From Crenalkalicoccus roseus (lineage in GTDB: Bacteria; Pseudomonadota; Alphaproteobacteria; Acetobacterales; Acetobacteraceae): a stretch of 64,000 nt of DNA. The stretch spans positions 53,309 through 117,308 of the forward strand of contig NZ_SJDM01000009.1 of assembly GCF_004761865.1 (NCBI RefSeq), in the 5' to 3' direction. The notes beneath the pieces are model-generated. The model worked only from the letters and a program-made list of their open reading frames with translations. It was not told the DNA's origin and did no database searches. Of the stretch, positions 53,067 to 60,991 are shown piece after piece. Positions within the stretch are counted from its first letter, which is position 1, and each line of letters opens with the position of its first letter. Both the position numbers and the translations under genes were made by a program.

Positions 53067-54656
53067 ATGAGCACAGAGAGGGATGCCGGCCGGGCCATCG
53101 GCGCGGTGACGGAAGGCCTGGCTCCGGTCGCGCCGGCGGGTGCCGCGCCCGGGCAGTCGGTCGTCCGGCAGGTGGCGGTCGGCGCCGCCTTCATGATCGC
53201 GGGCCGGCTGGTGATCCGCGGCCTCAGCATCATCAGCATGCTGGTGCTGGCGCGGCTGCTGGTGCCGGAGGATTTTGGCCTGGTCGCCCTGGCCGGGGCC
53301 GCCATCGCCTTCATCGAGGTGCTGAGCGTGACCGGCTACGGCATGGTCCTGGTGCGCCAGCCGGAGCCGACCCGGGAACTCTACGACACGGCCTGGACCC
53401 TCAACATCCTGCGCTGCCTGCTGCTGGCGGGGCTGATCGCCGCCACGGCGGAGTGGCAGGCCGCCTTCCTCAACGACCCCCGCATCGCCCCCGTGCTGAT
53501 GGTGGTGGCGCTGACCATCGCCCTCGACGGCTTCACCAGCATCGGCATGTACCGCCTGCAGCGGGAGCTGCAATTCGACCGGGTGTTCCGCTTCCAGGTC
53601 GTGAACAAGGTGGTGGCCTTCGCGGCCTCGCTCATCCTGGCGATCATCCTGCAGAATTACTGGTGCCTGGTCCTCGGCAACCTGGCGGCCAAGGTGGTGA
53701 GCGTCCCCTACAGCTACTGGCTGGCGCCGCACCGGCCCCGCCTCTCGCTGCGCAATGCCCGCGGCCTGCTGCGCTTCTCGGGATGGATGCTGGTGATCAA
53801 CGCCTTCAACACCGCCGATGCCCATGGCCCCAACCTGATCCTGGGCCGCTGGGTCGGCCTGCCGGCCCTCGGCGCCTTCCAGGTTTCCTACCATGTGGCC
53901 GCCGTTCCGGTGCATGAGGTCGCGGTGCCGGTGCGCACCCCCATCTACGCCGGCTATGCCAAGGTGCAGCACGACATGGCGCTGCTGCGCCGCCACTTCA
54001 TCGGCGGTTTCGCCTTCCTCGCCGCCATCATGGTGCCGCTCTCGGTCGGCATCGCCCTGACGGCGCCGCAGGTGGAGCGGCTCGCCCTCGGTCCGAATTG
54101 GGCGGGCGTCGCTCCCCTGATCGCGCTCTGCGCCCTGTATTCCCTCGCCGACTGCCTGGCCGCCTTCACCATCAACGTCTTCTTCGTGCTCGACCGGCTG
54201 CGGCCCTATGTGAAGACCCTGGGCCTCCTGGTGCTGGTGCGCCTTCCGGCGGTCGCCGTGGCGGCGCTCCACGGGGGCGTCACGGGGGTTGTCGCCGTGA
54301 TGCTGGCCACGGCCGTGCTGAACGCGCTGGTGTGGCACTGGCAGGTTTCCCGCCTGCTCGGCCATTCCCTCCGCGCCGTGGCGGCCGAGGTGTGGCGGAG
54401 CTTCGCGGCGGCCGCGGCCATGGCGCTGGCCGTCATCCTCCTGCAGGGATGGCTGCCGGCCGGCCCGCCGGGCTTCCTGCGGGCCATGCTCGAGCTGGCG
54501 ATGCTGGCGGCCTGTGGCGCCTCCGTGCACATCGGCGCGCAACTCCTTCTATGGCGCCTTGCCGGCGCGCCTGCCGGTGCCGAGCAGCGCCTGCTCTCGG
54601 GCGCGGCGCAATTGGCGCGCAGGCTGCGCCGCCATTCCCTGATCCTGTCTTCCTGA
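53067..54656 (+). CDS. polysaccharide flippase (Wzx / lipopolysaccharide biosynthesis protein)
   Basis: The 529-residue protein has about 12-14 membrane segments. The N-terminal QVAVGAAFMIAGRLVIRGLSIISMLVLARLLVPEDFGLVALAGA is characteristic of the oligosaccharide flippase family. Other family patterns are GYGMVLVRQPEPTRELYDTAWTLNILR and GRWVGLPALGAFQVSYHVAAVPVHEVAVPVRTPIYAGYA. It should move the lipid-linked repeat unit across the inner membrane. It leads a plus-strand cluster with the DXD protein (39 bp downstream) and the sugar isomerase. Confidence 0.92.
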   Translation: MSTERDAGRAIGAVTEGLAPVAPAGAAPGQSVVRQVAVGAAFMIAGRLVIRGLSIISMLVLARLLVPEDFGLVALAGAAIAFIEVLSVTGYGMVLVRQPEPTRELYDTAWTLNILRCLLLAGLIAATAEWQAAFLNDPRIAPVLMVVALTIALDGFTSIGMYRLQRELQFDRVFRFQVVNKVVAFAASLILAIILQNYWCLVLGNLAAKVVSVPYSYWLAPHRPRLSLRNARGLLRFSGWMLVINAFNTADAHGPNLILGRWVGLPALGAFQVSYHVAAVPVHEVAVPVRTPIYAGYAKVQHDMALLRRHFIGGFAFLAAIMVPLSVGIALTAPQVERLALGPNWAGVAPLIALCALYSLADCLAAFTINVFFVLDRLRPYVKTLGLLVLVRLPAVAVAALHGGVTGVVAVMLATAVLNALVWHWQVSRLLGHSLRAVAAEVWRSFAAAAAMALAVILLQGWLPAGPPGFLRAMLELAMLAACGASVHIGAQLLLWRLAGAPAGAEQRLLSGAAQLARRLRRHSLILSS

Positions 54657-54695
54657 ACCGCCCCCACCCACAGCAACGCCCGCCAGGAGACCCGC

Positions 54696-55643
54696 GTGTT
54701 CCAGACCCTTCTCCGCAAGACCCGCAAGCTGAGGTTCGGCTGGCTCTGCCGCGGCATACTGGACACGCCGCCGATCCGCCCGCGGCCGGCGCCGCTGCGC
54801 ATCGTCAGCATGGTCCGCTCCCAGGACCGCATGATGTATCTGGTCGCGATCAAGTCCTTCTACCGCCACCTGCCGGGCGGCGAGATCGTCATCATCGATG
54901 ACGGCACGCTGACCGAGCGGGACCGCGAGCTGCTGCGGCATCACCTCGGGGGGCCAAGCTTCGTCCGCCTGGAGTCGATCCGCACCGACCCCTGCCCCAG
55001 GGGCGGCTGCTGGGAGCGGCTGCTGCACATCCTCGACCTCAGCCACGACAGCTACGTGATCCAGATGGATTCCGACACGCTGACCACCGGCCCGGTGCCC
55101 GAGGTGGTCGCGGCGGTGCGCGACAACCGGGCCTTCACCCTGAACTCCGGCCCCGGCCAGCCGATCGTGGATCTCGAGGCCGCGGCGGCGGCGGTGGCCG
55201 ACCACCCCTCGGATCACATGCAAATCTTGGCGGAACGGGCGCTGCCCCGCCTGCCCGCCGCGATGGGGCGGCGCTATGTGCGCGGCTCGGCCGGCTTCGC
55301 CGGCTTCGCCCGCGGCGGCGCCACCCGGGAGACGGCGGAGGCCTTCTCCGCCGCGATGCAGGCCATGCTGGGCGCCCGCTGGGAGGAATGGGGCAGCGAG
55401 CAGGTCACCTCGAACTACCTCGTGTGCAACTCCCCGGGCGGCATGGCGCTGCCCTGGCCGAAATACTGCTGCTTCTATCCCGGCGTCGCGCCCGACCAGG
55501 CGACGATGCTGCACTTCATCGGTTCCTGGCGGTTCAATGACGGGGTCTATGTGCGCAAGGCCCGGCAGGTGATCGCCGAGCTGTCCGGCCGGGCAGGGGG
55601 GCAGGCGGCGCGCCGCCAAGCCGCGGCGGAGACGGCGTCCTGA
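54696..55643 (+). CDS. GT-A-like glycosyltransferase of unassigned family
   Basis: The start is GTG at 54696 after CAGGAGA, giving 315 residues. I do not recognise the family. Visible features are LRIVSMVRSQDRMMYLVAIKSFYRHLP, GEIVIIDDGTLTERD, and YVIQMDSDTLTTG. The last contains an acidic DSD like a DXD metal-binding site, which with the first strand suggests a GT-A fold. The C-terminal third is rich in Trp/Gly. It sits between a flippase and a sugar isomerase gene, so a role in the same glycan is likely. Confidence 0.7.
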   Translation: MFQTLLRKTRKLRFGWLCRGILDTPPIRPRPAPLRIVSMVRSQDRMMYLVAIKSFYRHLPGGEIVIIDDGTLTERDRELLRHHLGGPSFVRLESIRTDPCPRGGCWERLLHILDLSHDSYVIQMDSDTLTTGPVPEVVAAVRDNRAFTLNSGPGQPIVDLEAAAAAVADHPSDHMQILAERALPRLPAAMGRRYVRGSAGFAGFARGGATRETAEAFSAAMQAMLGARWEEWGSEQVTSNYLVCNSPGGMALPWPKYCCFYPGVAPDQATMLHFIGSWRFNDGVYVRKARQVIAELSGRAGGQAARRQAAAETAS

Positions 55644-55687
55644 GCCCGTCCCCCCGCCGACACACGTCCCTGATCGGGCGGATCGGC

Positions 55688-56497
55688 GTGGATGTCGGCC
55701 GCCATCTGCGGCTGGAGGACGCCATCGAATGGGCGGCGCGCCACGGCGTGCCGCACATCGACATCCAGCTCGACACCGGGGCCAACGCCGTCACCACCTT
55801 CGACGCGGCGCGCTGCCGCGCCATCCGCGCCGCCTGCGCGGCCCATGGCGTGCGGCTCGCCCTGCACACCCTCTCCGCGGTGAATGTCGCCGAATACTCG
55901 CCCTTCCTGTCCGAGGCCGTGGATGCCTATCTGCGGGCCTATATCGAGGTGGCGCCGCGCCTCGGCGCGGAATGGGTCGTCGTGCACGCCGGCTACCACT
56001 TCACCGCCGACCGGGCGATGCGCATGGAAGCCGGGCGCGAGCGGCTGCACCGCATGGCCCGGCATGCCGAGCGGGAAGGCGCGCTGCTGCTGCTCGAGAA
56101 CCTGAACCCCGAGCCGCCGCACGCCGAGATCCGCTACCTCGCGCACACGATCGAGGAATGGCGCTACTACTACGAGGCCATCGCCTCCCCCGCCTTTGCG
56201 CTTTCCTTCACCGCCAACCACGCGCATCTGCTGCCCGAGGGGGTGGAGGGCTTCGTCGCGGCGATCCCGCTCGACCGGGTGAGGGAGGTCCGCCTCGCCG
56301 ATTGCCGGCGCAACGGCCATGAGGAGCACCTGGTGCCGGGCCGGGGCGATGTCGATTTCGGCGGGCTGTTCCGCCTGCTGGAGGGGCGCGGCTATCGCGG
56401 CCGCTACACCAACGCCTTCGGCACGCTCGAGGACATGCAGGCGGCGCGCGCCTGGCTGGTGGAGCAGGCCCGCACCGCCGGGGTGGCGGTGGACTGA
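55688..56497 (+). CDS. sugar phosphate isomerase/epimerase (xylose isomerase-like TIM barrel)
   Basis: From GTG 55688 the protein has 269 residues. It matches the AP endonuclease 2/sugar isomerase superfamily, with HGVPHIDIQLDT, EWVVVHAGYH, LLLENLNPEPP and RLADCRRNGHEEHLVPGRGDVDF, which supply the metal ligands. The GTG lies inside what looks like the first barrel strand (IGRIGVDVG). The true start may therefore be an upstream CTG or other weak codon near 55640-55673; no ATG, GTG or TTG is in frame there. Substrate unknown; it may act on a sugar or an unrelated metabolite. Confidence 0.82.
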   Translation: MDVGRHLRLEDAIEWAARHGVPHIDIQLDTGANAVTTFDAARCRAIRAACAAHGVRLALHTLSAVNVAEYSPFLSEAVDAYLRAYIEVAPRLGAEWVVVHAGYHFTADRAMRMEAGRERLHRMARHAEREGALLLLENLNPEPPHAEIRYLAHTIEEWRYYYEAIASPAFALSFTANHAHLLPEGVEGFVAAIPLDRVREVRLADCRRNGHEEHLVPGRGDVDFGGLFRLLEGRGYRGRYTNAFGTLEDMQAARAWLVEQARTAGVAVD

Positions 56498-56658
56498 TAC
56501 CAGCGCCCGAAGGCAGATCGCGGCCGATCCGCCTTGGCCGCCCCCCCTTCGCGGATCGGGCGCCGGGGCAGATCCCGTTCAAGTGGCCCCCCGCAACGGG
56601 CGAAGAGGCCCGCACCGTCGATGAGCGGGAGCATTGGCGGCGGGGCCTCGGCCGCGTG
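56498..56658. repeat. intergenic region with a core of the dispersed repeat
   Basis: After the isomerase stop the sequence runs ATACCAG, as after the beta-helix gene at 35.2 kb. It contains at 56551-56564 the 14-bp core GCGGATCGGGCGCC in the same orientation as that copy. The wider match to the 57-bp unit is only partial. Confidence 0.5.
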
Positions 56659-56687
56659 CCCGGCGGGATCCGTATGGCCCCGCCGGG
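56659..56687 (-). terminator. hairpin terminator after the PEP-CTERM gene
   Basis: Perfect 9-bp arms CCCGGCGGG and CCCGCCGGG, with an 11-base loop, start 2 bp beyond the minus-strand stop codon of the PEP-CTERM gene. No U-tract follows. Confidence 0.5.
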
Positions 56688-56689
56688 GG

Positions 56690-57343
56690 TCAGGCCGCCT
56701 TGCGGCGGCGGGCGGCGATGCCGAGACCGAGCAGCCCGGCCCCGAGCAGGGCCATCGAGGTGGGCTCCGGCACCGGGGTGGTCGGCGGCGTGGTCGCCGC
56801 CGGGGCGGCGGTCAGGGTGATGGTGACCGTGTTGGTCCGGGTCTGGTTGTTCTGCGTGAAGCTCAGGTTGTTCAGCGAGACGGTGAAGGACCCGCCATTG
56901 CCGAAATTCACCACCGTCGGGCTGAAATTGATGAAGAAGTCCACGTCGGGATCGCTGATCGGCCCGACCACCGCGCCGGTGACGGCGACGTTCTGCACCG
57001 TGCTGCTGAGCGGGCTGGTGAAGGTGAGGAAGGCGGTCACGCCGAGATTGCCGGCCGCCTCCTGCGCGCTGATCGCGGCGTTCGGCCCGCCCTCATTGTC
57101 GTCGAAGGTGACCTGGCCGAAGGTGTAGCTCGCGCTGTCGCCCGGATTGGCCAGGGTGAAGCTGGTCGGGTTGGACAGCGACGAGGCGAAGGTCACGCCG
57201 AGCAGGTTGCTGCCGTTGCCGAAGCCCGACCCCACCGTGTAGCCCGAGGAGGTGATGGTGAAGAGCGTGCCGGCCCTGGCCTCCGCCATGGCCCCCGCCA
57301 GGATCAGGGCGGCCACGGCCGCTCCCAGATGAAGTTTGCGCAT
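56690..57343 (-). CDS. PEP-CTERM sorting domain-containing protein
   Basis: The 217-residue protein has a Sec signal (MRKLHLGAAVAALILAGAMAEARA) and a Gly/Thr/Asn/Ser-rich extracellular body with beta-strand pattern. The C-terminal PEP-CTERM signal is complete: VPEPTS (residues 191-196), a hydrophobic helix LLGAGLLGLGIA, and RRRKAA. XrtA should cleave or transfer it at PEP and release it to the surface. The composition is less GC-rich than neighbours, usual for surface proteins. It is the only substrate visible in this window. It has its own sigma-54 promoter upstream. Confidence 0.95.
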   Translation of the reverse strand: MRKLHLGAAVAALILAGAMAEARAGTLFTITSSGYTVGSGFGNGSNLLGVTFASSLSNPTSFTLANPGDSASYTFGQVTFDDNEGGPNAAISAQEAAGNLGVTAFLTFTSPLSSTVQNVAVTGAVVGPISDPDVDFFINFSPTVVNFGNGGSFTVSLNNLSFTQNNQTRTNTVTITLTAAPAATTPPTTPVPEPTSMALLGAGLLGLGIAARRRKAA

Positions 57344-57397
57344 TCCGCTGCCGGTCCCTTCGTCTCGCAGGAGCCACGCCCTGCCTGCGCTGGATTA

Positions 57398-57413
57398 TGC
57401 AAACGCCATGCCA
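57398..57413 (-). promoter_or_regulatory. sigma-54 (-24/-12) promoter of the PEP-CTERM gene
   Basis: On the minus strand TGGCAT-GGCGT-TTGCA has the invariant GG and GC at the correct spacing (consensus TGGCAC-N5-TTGCW). It ends 55 bp upstream of the gene's ATG. The sigma-54 activator PrsR, encoded at 11.5-12.9 kb, is the obvious candidate regulator. Confidence 0.82.
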
Positions 57414-57475
57414 CGAAAAATTCATGAGTGTTTCTCGCAGCATGGGGGATCAGAAACTGGACCGGAACGGGTCCG

Positions 57476-57492
57476 CGTAAAATTTCCCGACA
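57476..57492 (-). promoter_or_regulatory. candidate PrsR upstream activating site
   Basis: TGTCGGGAAATTTTACG on the minus strand lies about 63 bp upstream of the -24 element, in the range used by sigma-54 activators. Its TGTCGG...TTAC pattern resembles the 'PEP-CTERM box' described in front of such genes as I remember it. That resemblance is not verified. Confidence 0.4.
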
Positions 57493-57518
57493 GACGCATT
57501 TCCGATAGAGCGGCGCCC

Positions 57519-58208
57519 TCAGGGCGGCCCGTCGGAGACCACCCGCCCATCCACCAGGTGCACCCGCCGCCTCGCCCGGCCCGCCAGCGCCAGGTCGTGG
57601 GTGACGACGATCACCGTCCGCCCCTCCGCCGCCAGCCCGGCGAAGATGTCGAACACGGCCGCGGCGTTGCGCGTGTCGAGATTGCCGGTCGGCTCGTCGG
57701 CCAGCAGCAGCGCGGGGTCGTTGGCCAGCGCCCGGGCGATCGCCGCGCGCTGGCGCATCCCCCCCGAGAGCTGCTCGGGCAGCTTCCCCGCCGCCTCCCG
57801 CATCCCGAGCGCCTCCAGCAGCGCCAGCGCCCGCCTCCGCGCCTCAACCAGAGGCAGGCGCCCGAGCCGGCGCATCGGCACCAGCACGTTGTCGAGGGCG
57901 CTGAACTCCGGCAGCAGGAAGTGGAACTGGAAGACGAAGCCGATGCGGGCGAGGCGCAGCGCCGCCAGCGCCTCCCCATCGAGCCCCGCGGTGTCCCGCC
58001 CCTCCAGCAGGATCCGCCCCTCGCTCGGGCGGTCGAGCAGGCCGAGCAGGTAGAGCAGCGAGGACTTGCCCGAGCCCGAGGGGCCGGTGACGGCCACGAA
58101 CTCCCCCCGCCCGACGGCGAGGGTGACGTCGCTCACCAGCGTCACCCCCTCGGGCAGGCGCCGCGTCACGCCCTCGGCGGCGAGCAGCGGGGGGGCGGGG
58201 GCGCTCAT
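57519..58208 (-). CDS. ABC transporter ATP-binding protein (LolD/MacB/DevA-like)
   Basis: The 229-residue ATPase has Walker A GPSGSGKSS, Q-loop FQFHFLLPE, the signature LSGGMRQRAA and Walker B ALLLADEPTGNLD. The LPEFSALDNV segment after the Q-loop is typical of the LolD/MacB group that drives membrane-extracted export. Its ATG overlaps the stop of the permease gene (ATGA). It is the last gene of a three-gene operon: adaptor, permease, ATPase. Confidence 0.94.
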   Translation of the reverse strand: MSAPAPPLLAAEGVTRRLPEGVTLVSDVTLAVGRGEFVAVTGPSGSGKSSLLYLLGLLDRPSEGRILLEGRDTAGLDGEALAALRLARIGFVFQFHFLLPEFSALDNVLVPMRRLGRLPLVEARRRALALLEALGMREAAGKLPEQLSGGMRQRAAIARALANDPALLLADEPTGNLDTRNAAAVFDIFAGLAAEGRTVIVVTHDLALAGRARRRVHLVDGRVVSDGPP

Positions 58209-59449
58209 GCCGCGCCGCGCACCACCTGCACCGGGTCGAGCCGCGCCGCGCGGCGGGCCGGGATCACCGCGGCGATCCCGGCGGCGGCGACGGCAAAGAG
58301 GGAGGCCGCGGCGTAGATCCGCCAGTCCCTCACCAGCATGAACCGGTCCTGCCCGGCCGGCGTCTCCACCCCGAAGCGGATCTGGGCCAGCCCCTCGATC
58401 ATCAGCGCCCCGAGGGCGCAGCCGAGCGCGGCGCCGAGCAGCCCCACCGCCAGCCCCTGCGCCAGGAACAGGAGCTGGATGTCGCGCTCGGTGAAGCCGA
58501 GCGACTTCAGGATGGCGATGTCGCGCGTCTTCTCGAACACCACGGTGGAGACGATGTTGTAGATGCCGAAGGCGGCGACCAGCAGGATGGCGCCGGTGAC
58601 GGAGTACATGACCGCGTTCTGGATCACGAACACGGTCAGGAAATTGGCGTTCTGCTCCTCCCAGCTCTCGGTGCGGTCGCCGAAGCGCGCCTCGATCTGG
58701 CGCGCGAGCGGCTCCGCCCGCGTCACGTCCCGCAGCCGGATGTGGATCTGGTTCACCACGTTCGGCCGGTTCTGCAGCACCTGGTTGACCTTGAGCAGGG
58801 TGTAGCCCTGCGCGTTGTCGAGGGCGGTGAGGCCGGTGCGGAACAGGCCGGTGACGCGCATCGGCAGCACCGTGCCGGCGGGGGAGACGGCGCTGACCGT
58901 GTCCCCCACCCGCACGCCCAGCCGCTGCGCCAGGCCGGCGCCGAGGATGACGCCGTTGGCGGTGGCGCGCAGATCCTCGAGCCGGCCCTCGATCATGTCC
59001 TTGCCGATGTTGGAGACCCGCGCCTGCCGCGCCGGCTCGATGCCGAGCAGCGTCGCCGAGACGTCGCGCGCGCCGTAGCGCAGCAGCGCCTGGCCGGTGA
59101 GGAGCGGCGCCGCCGCCACCCCCGGCATCGCCTCGAGCATCGCCAGCTTGTCGCCGGCGGCGCGGATGCCGCGCACGCGGTCGCGCGGCTTGACGCCGGA
59201 AACCGTGACGGCACCGCCCGGATGGGCGAGCTCGGCGGCCTGGCGCGGCGGGGCGCGCAGCTCGTCCTTGACGGTGATGTGCGGCGCGACGTCGATGATC
59301 TGGCTGATGAAGTAGCCTTGGAAGCCCCGCATCAGCGCGGCGATGGCGATGAAGAAGGCGACGCCGAGGGCAACGCCGGCCACCGAGACCAGGGTCTGGC
59401 GCCGCCGCCGCGCCAGCATCCCCCGCGCGAGGTCGAGCAGCAGCTTCAC
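58205..59449 (-). CDS. ABC transporter permease (FtsX/LolC/DevC-like)
   Basis: The GTG at 59447-59449 overlaps the stop of the adaptor gene and gives 414 residues. The topology is the type VII pattern: one N-terminal membrane helix (~20-40), a large periplasmic domain (~45-280) and three C-terminal helices with the FtsX motif (FEKTRDIAILKSLGFTERDI). It ends AARLDPVQVVRG, as in LolC/MacB permeases. It probably couples cytoplasmic ATP hydrolysis to periplasmic movement for export of a lipid, glycolipid or small molecule. The separate ATPase favours a DevBCA/LolCDE-like rather than MacB arrangement. Confidence 0.92.
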   Translation of the reverse strand: MKLLLDLARGMLARRRRQTLVSVAGVALGVAFFIAIAALMRGFQGYFISQIIDVAPHITVKDELRAPPRQAAELAHPGGAVTVSGVKPRDRVRGIRAAGDKLAMLEAMPGVAAAPLLTGQALLRYGARDVSATLLGIEPARQARVSNIGKDMIEGRLEDLRATANGVILGAGLAQRLGVRVGDTVSAVSPAGTVLPMRVTGLFRTGLTALDNAQGYTLLKVNQVLQNRPNVVNQIHIRLRDVTRAEPLARQIEARFGDRTESWEEQNANFLTVFVIQNAVMYSVTGAILLVAAFGIYNIVSTVVFEKTRDIAILKSLGFTERDIQLLFLAQGLAVGLLGAALGCALGALMIEGLAQIRFGVETPAGQDRFMLVRDWRIYAAASLFAVAAAGIAAVIPARRAARLDPVQVVRGAA

Positions 59450-60525
59450 GACGCCCTCCGCGCCCGCACCGCCTGCCCGTCGCGCAGCGAGGCGGGCGGG
59501 TCGAGCGCCACCGCCTGCCCCGGCGCCAGCCCCTCGCGGATCTCCACCGCCTCCGCTCCCTGCACGCCGAGGCGCACGGGAAGGCGGCGCGCCTGGCCGT
59601 TCTCGACCACCCAGACATGCCCCTCCCGCACCGCCGCGGGCGGCACCAGCACGGCGTCGGGGGTGCGGCGCAGCACGATGTTCGCCTCCACCGTCATGCC
59701 GATCAGCAGCGGCGTGTCCTCGGGCAGGGCGAGGCGCACGCGGTAGGCCTTGCGCACCGTGTCGCCCTTCGGGGTGATCTGCGCCACCTCGGCCGCCAGC
59801 ACCCGGTCGGGGAAGGCGTCGGCGCGCAGCAGCGCGGCCTGGCCGATAGCGACGCGGGGGATGTCCTCCTCGTCCACCTCGGCGGTGACGCGCAGCGGCC
59901 GGGGCTCGCCCACCCAGAAGAGCGCGTCCAGCGGGTCGGCGATCTGGCCCGGCTCCACGTCGCGGCGCAGCACCACGCCGTCCGCGGGGGCGCGGATGAC
60001 GTAGTCCTCCAGCCGGCGGGCGGCGGCATCGGCCAGGGCGCGGGTGGCGCGCGCCTCGCTCTCGGCGCGCTCGTACTGGGCGCGTGGGGCGATCTGGCGC
60101 TCGAGCAGCAGGCGCTGGCGCTGCAGCTCCTCCTCGGCGAAGCGGGCGCGCGCCTCGGCCTCCTCGCGCTGGGCGCGGGCCGTGCTGTCCTCGAGCCGGG
60201 CGAGGGGCTGGCCGGCGGCGACGCGCTCGCCCTCCTCCGCCAGCACCGCGACGACGCGCCCGCGCAGGGCGGGGCCGACCCGCGCCCAGTGCACCGGCTC
60301 GACGCTGCCGGTGGCATAGACCGCCTCCACCGCCGGGCCGAGCATGGCGGGCGCGGTCTCGAGCCGCGGCGGACGGGCGAGCCAGGCCCAGAGGGCGGCC
60401 GCGGCGCCGGCGGCCAGAAGGACGAGGAGGAGGCGGCGCATCAATCCCCGCAGCATGGTCCGCGGCAGCCCCCTCCTGCCCGCGCCGGGCGGAGCCGCTT
60501 CGGGCCTCGGCTTCACCTGTTCCAT
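59446..60525 (-). CDS. HlyD/MacA-like periplasmic adaptor (efflux RND/ABC membrane fusion protein)
   Basis: The ATG at 60523-60525 gives 359 residues. A single N-terminal membrane helix (~residues 29-48) is followed by the barrel-sandwich hybrid (VYATGSVEPVHWARVGPALRGRVVAVLAEEGERVAAGQPL), a coiled-coil hairpin (~105-165) and the second half with APADGVVLRRDVEPGQ. It bridges the inner-membrane permease to an outer-membrane channel not present here. It is the first gene of the operon, overlapping the permease start by 4 bp (GTGA). A later in-frame start is possible. Confidence 0.92.
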   Translation of the reverse strand: MEQVKPRPEAAPPGAGRRGLPRTMLRGLMRRLLLVLLAAGAAAALWAWLARPPRLETAPAMLGPAVEAVYATGSVEPVHWARVGPALRGRVVAVLAEEGERVAAGQPLARLEDSTARAQREEAEARARFAEEELQRQRLLLERQIAPRAQYERAESEARATRALADAAARRLEDYVIRAPADGVVLRRDVEPGQIADPLDALFWVGEPRPLRVTAEVDEEDIPRVAIGQAALLRADAFPDRVLAAEVAQITPKGDTVRKAYRVRLALPEDTPLLIGMTVEANIVLRRTPDAVLVPPAAVREGHVWVVENGQARRLPVRLGVQGAEAVEIREGLAPGQAVALDPPASLRDGQAVRARRAS

Positions 60526-60556
60526 GGCGAGATGTGGCCGGAACCGGCATGGGCCA

Positions 60557-60784
60557 GCGCCCGATCCGCGGCGGCGAAAGTGCCGGAGCAGTGAATCGGC
60601 CGCCCGGCAAGAGGCGCCCGATCCGCGGAGGCGAAAGCGCCGGAGCGGTGAATCGGCCGCCCGGCAAGAGGCGCCCGATCCGCGGAGGCGACGGCGCCGG
60701 AGCAGTGAATCGGCCGCCCGGCAAGAGGCGCCCGATCCGCGGAGGCGACGGCGCCGGGGTGGCGGATCGGCCGCCCGGCACAGG
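60557..60784. repeat. four tandem copies of a 57-bp repeat
   Basis: Copies start at 60557, 60614, 60671 and 60728, each GCGCCCGATCCGCGG..., exactly 57 bp apart. They differ at a few positions, more in the first and last copies. They lie between the divergent adaptor and helicase genes. Because 57 is divisible by three, open frames run through on both strands, but I regard these as non-coding. Confidence 0.92.
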
Positions 60785-60991
60785 CGGAAGCGTGATCCAT
60801 GGATGCGGCCACGCTGTAGCGCGGATGCCGCGCCGGGCGCGATGGGCCGGATCAATCCTGCCCCGCACCCGCAGGGTATCGGCAGGCGGGGGTGGAGGCA
60901 CCATCTCGGGCGGGACGAGTCCGCGCCCCTTGGCCGCGGGGGCGGCATCGCGCCACCCGCACGGGCGCCGCGGCCGATCTGGGCAAGGGAT

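Noticed and set aside
60557..60784. CRISPR array
   Set aside because: The copies are contiguous, without variable spacers, and no cas gene is near.
60513..60812. A 99-codon minus-strand frame with a 19-residue repeat (GRPIHCSGAVASADRAPLA)
   Set aside because: The 57-bp unit keeps all frames open. There is no ribosome site or signal, so it is more likely an intergenic repeat.
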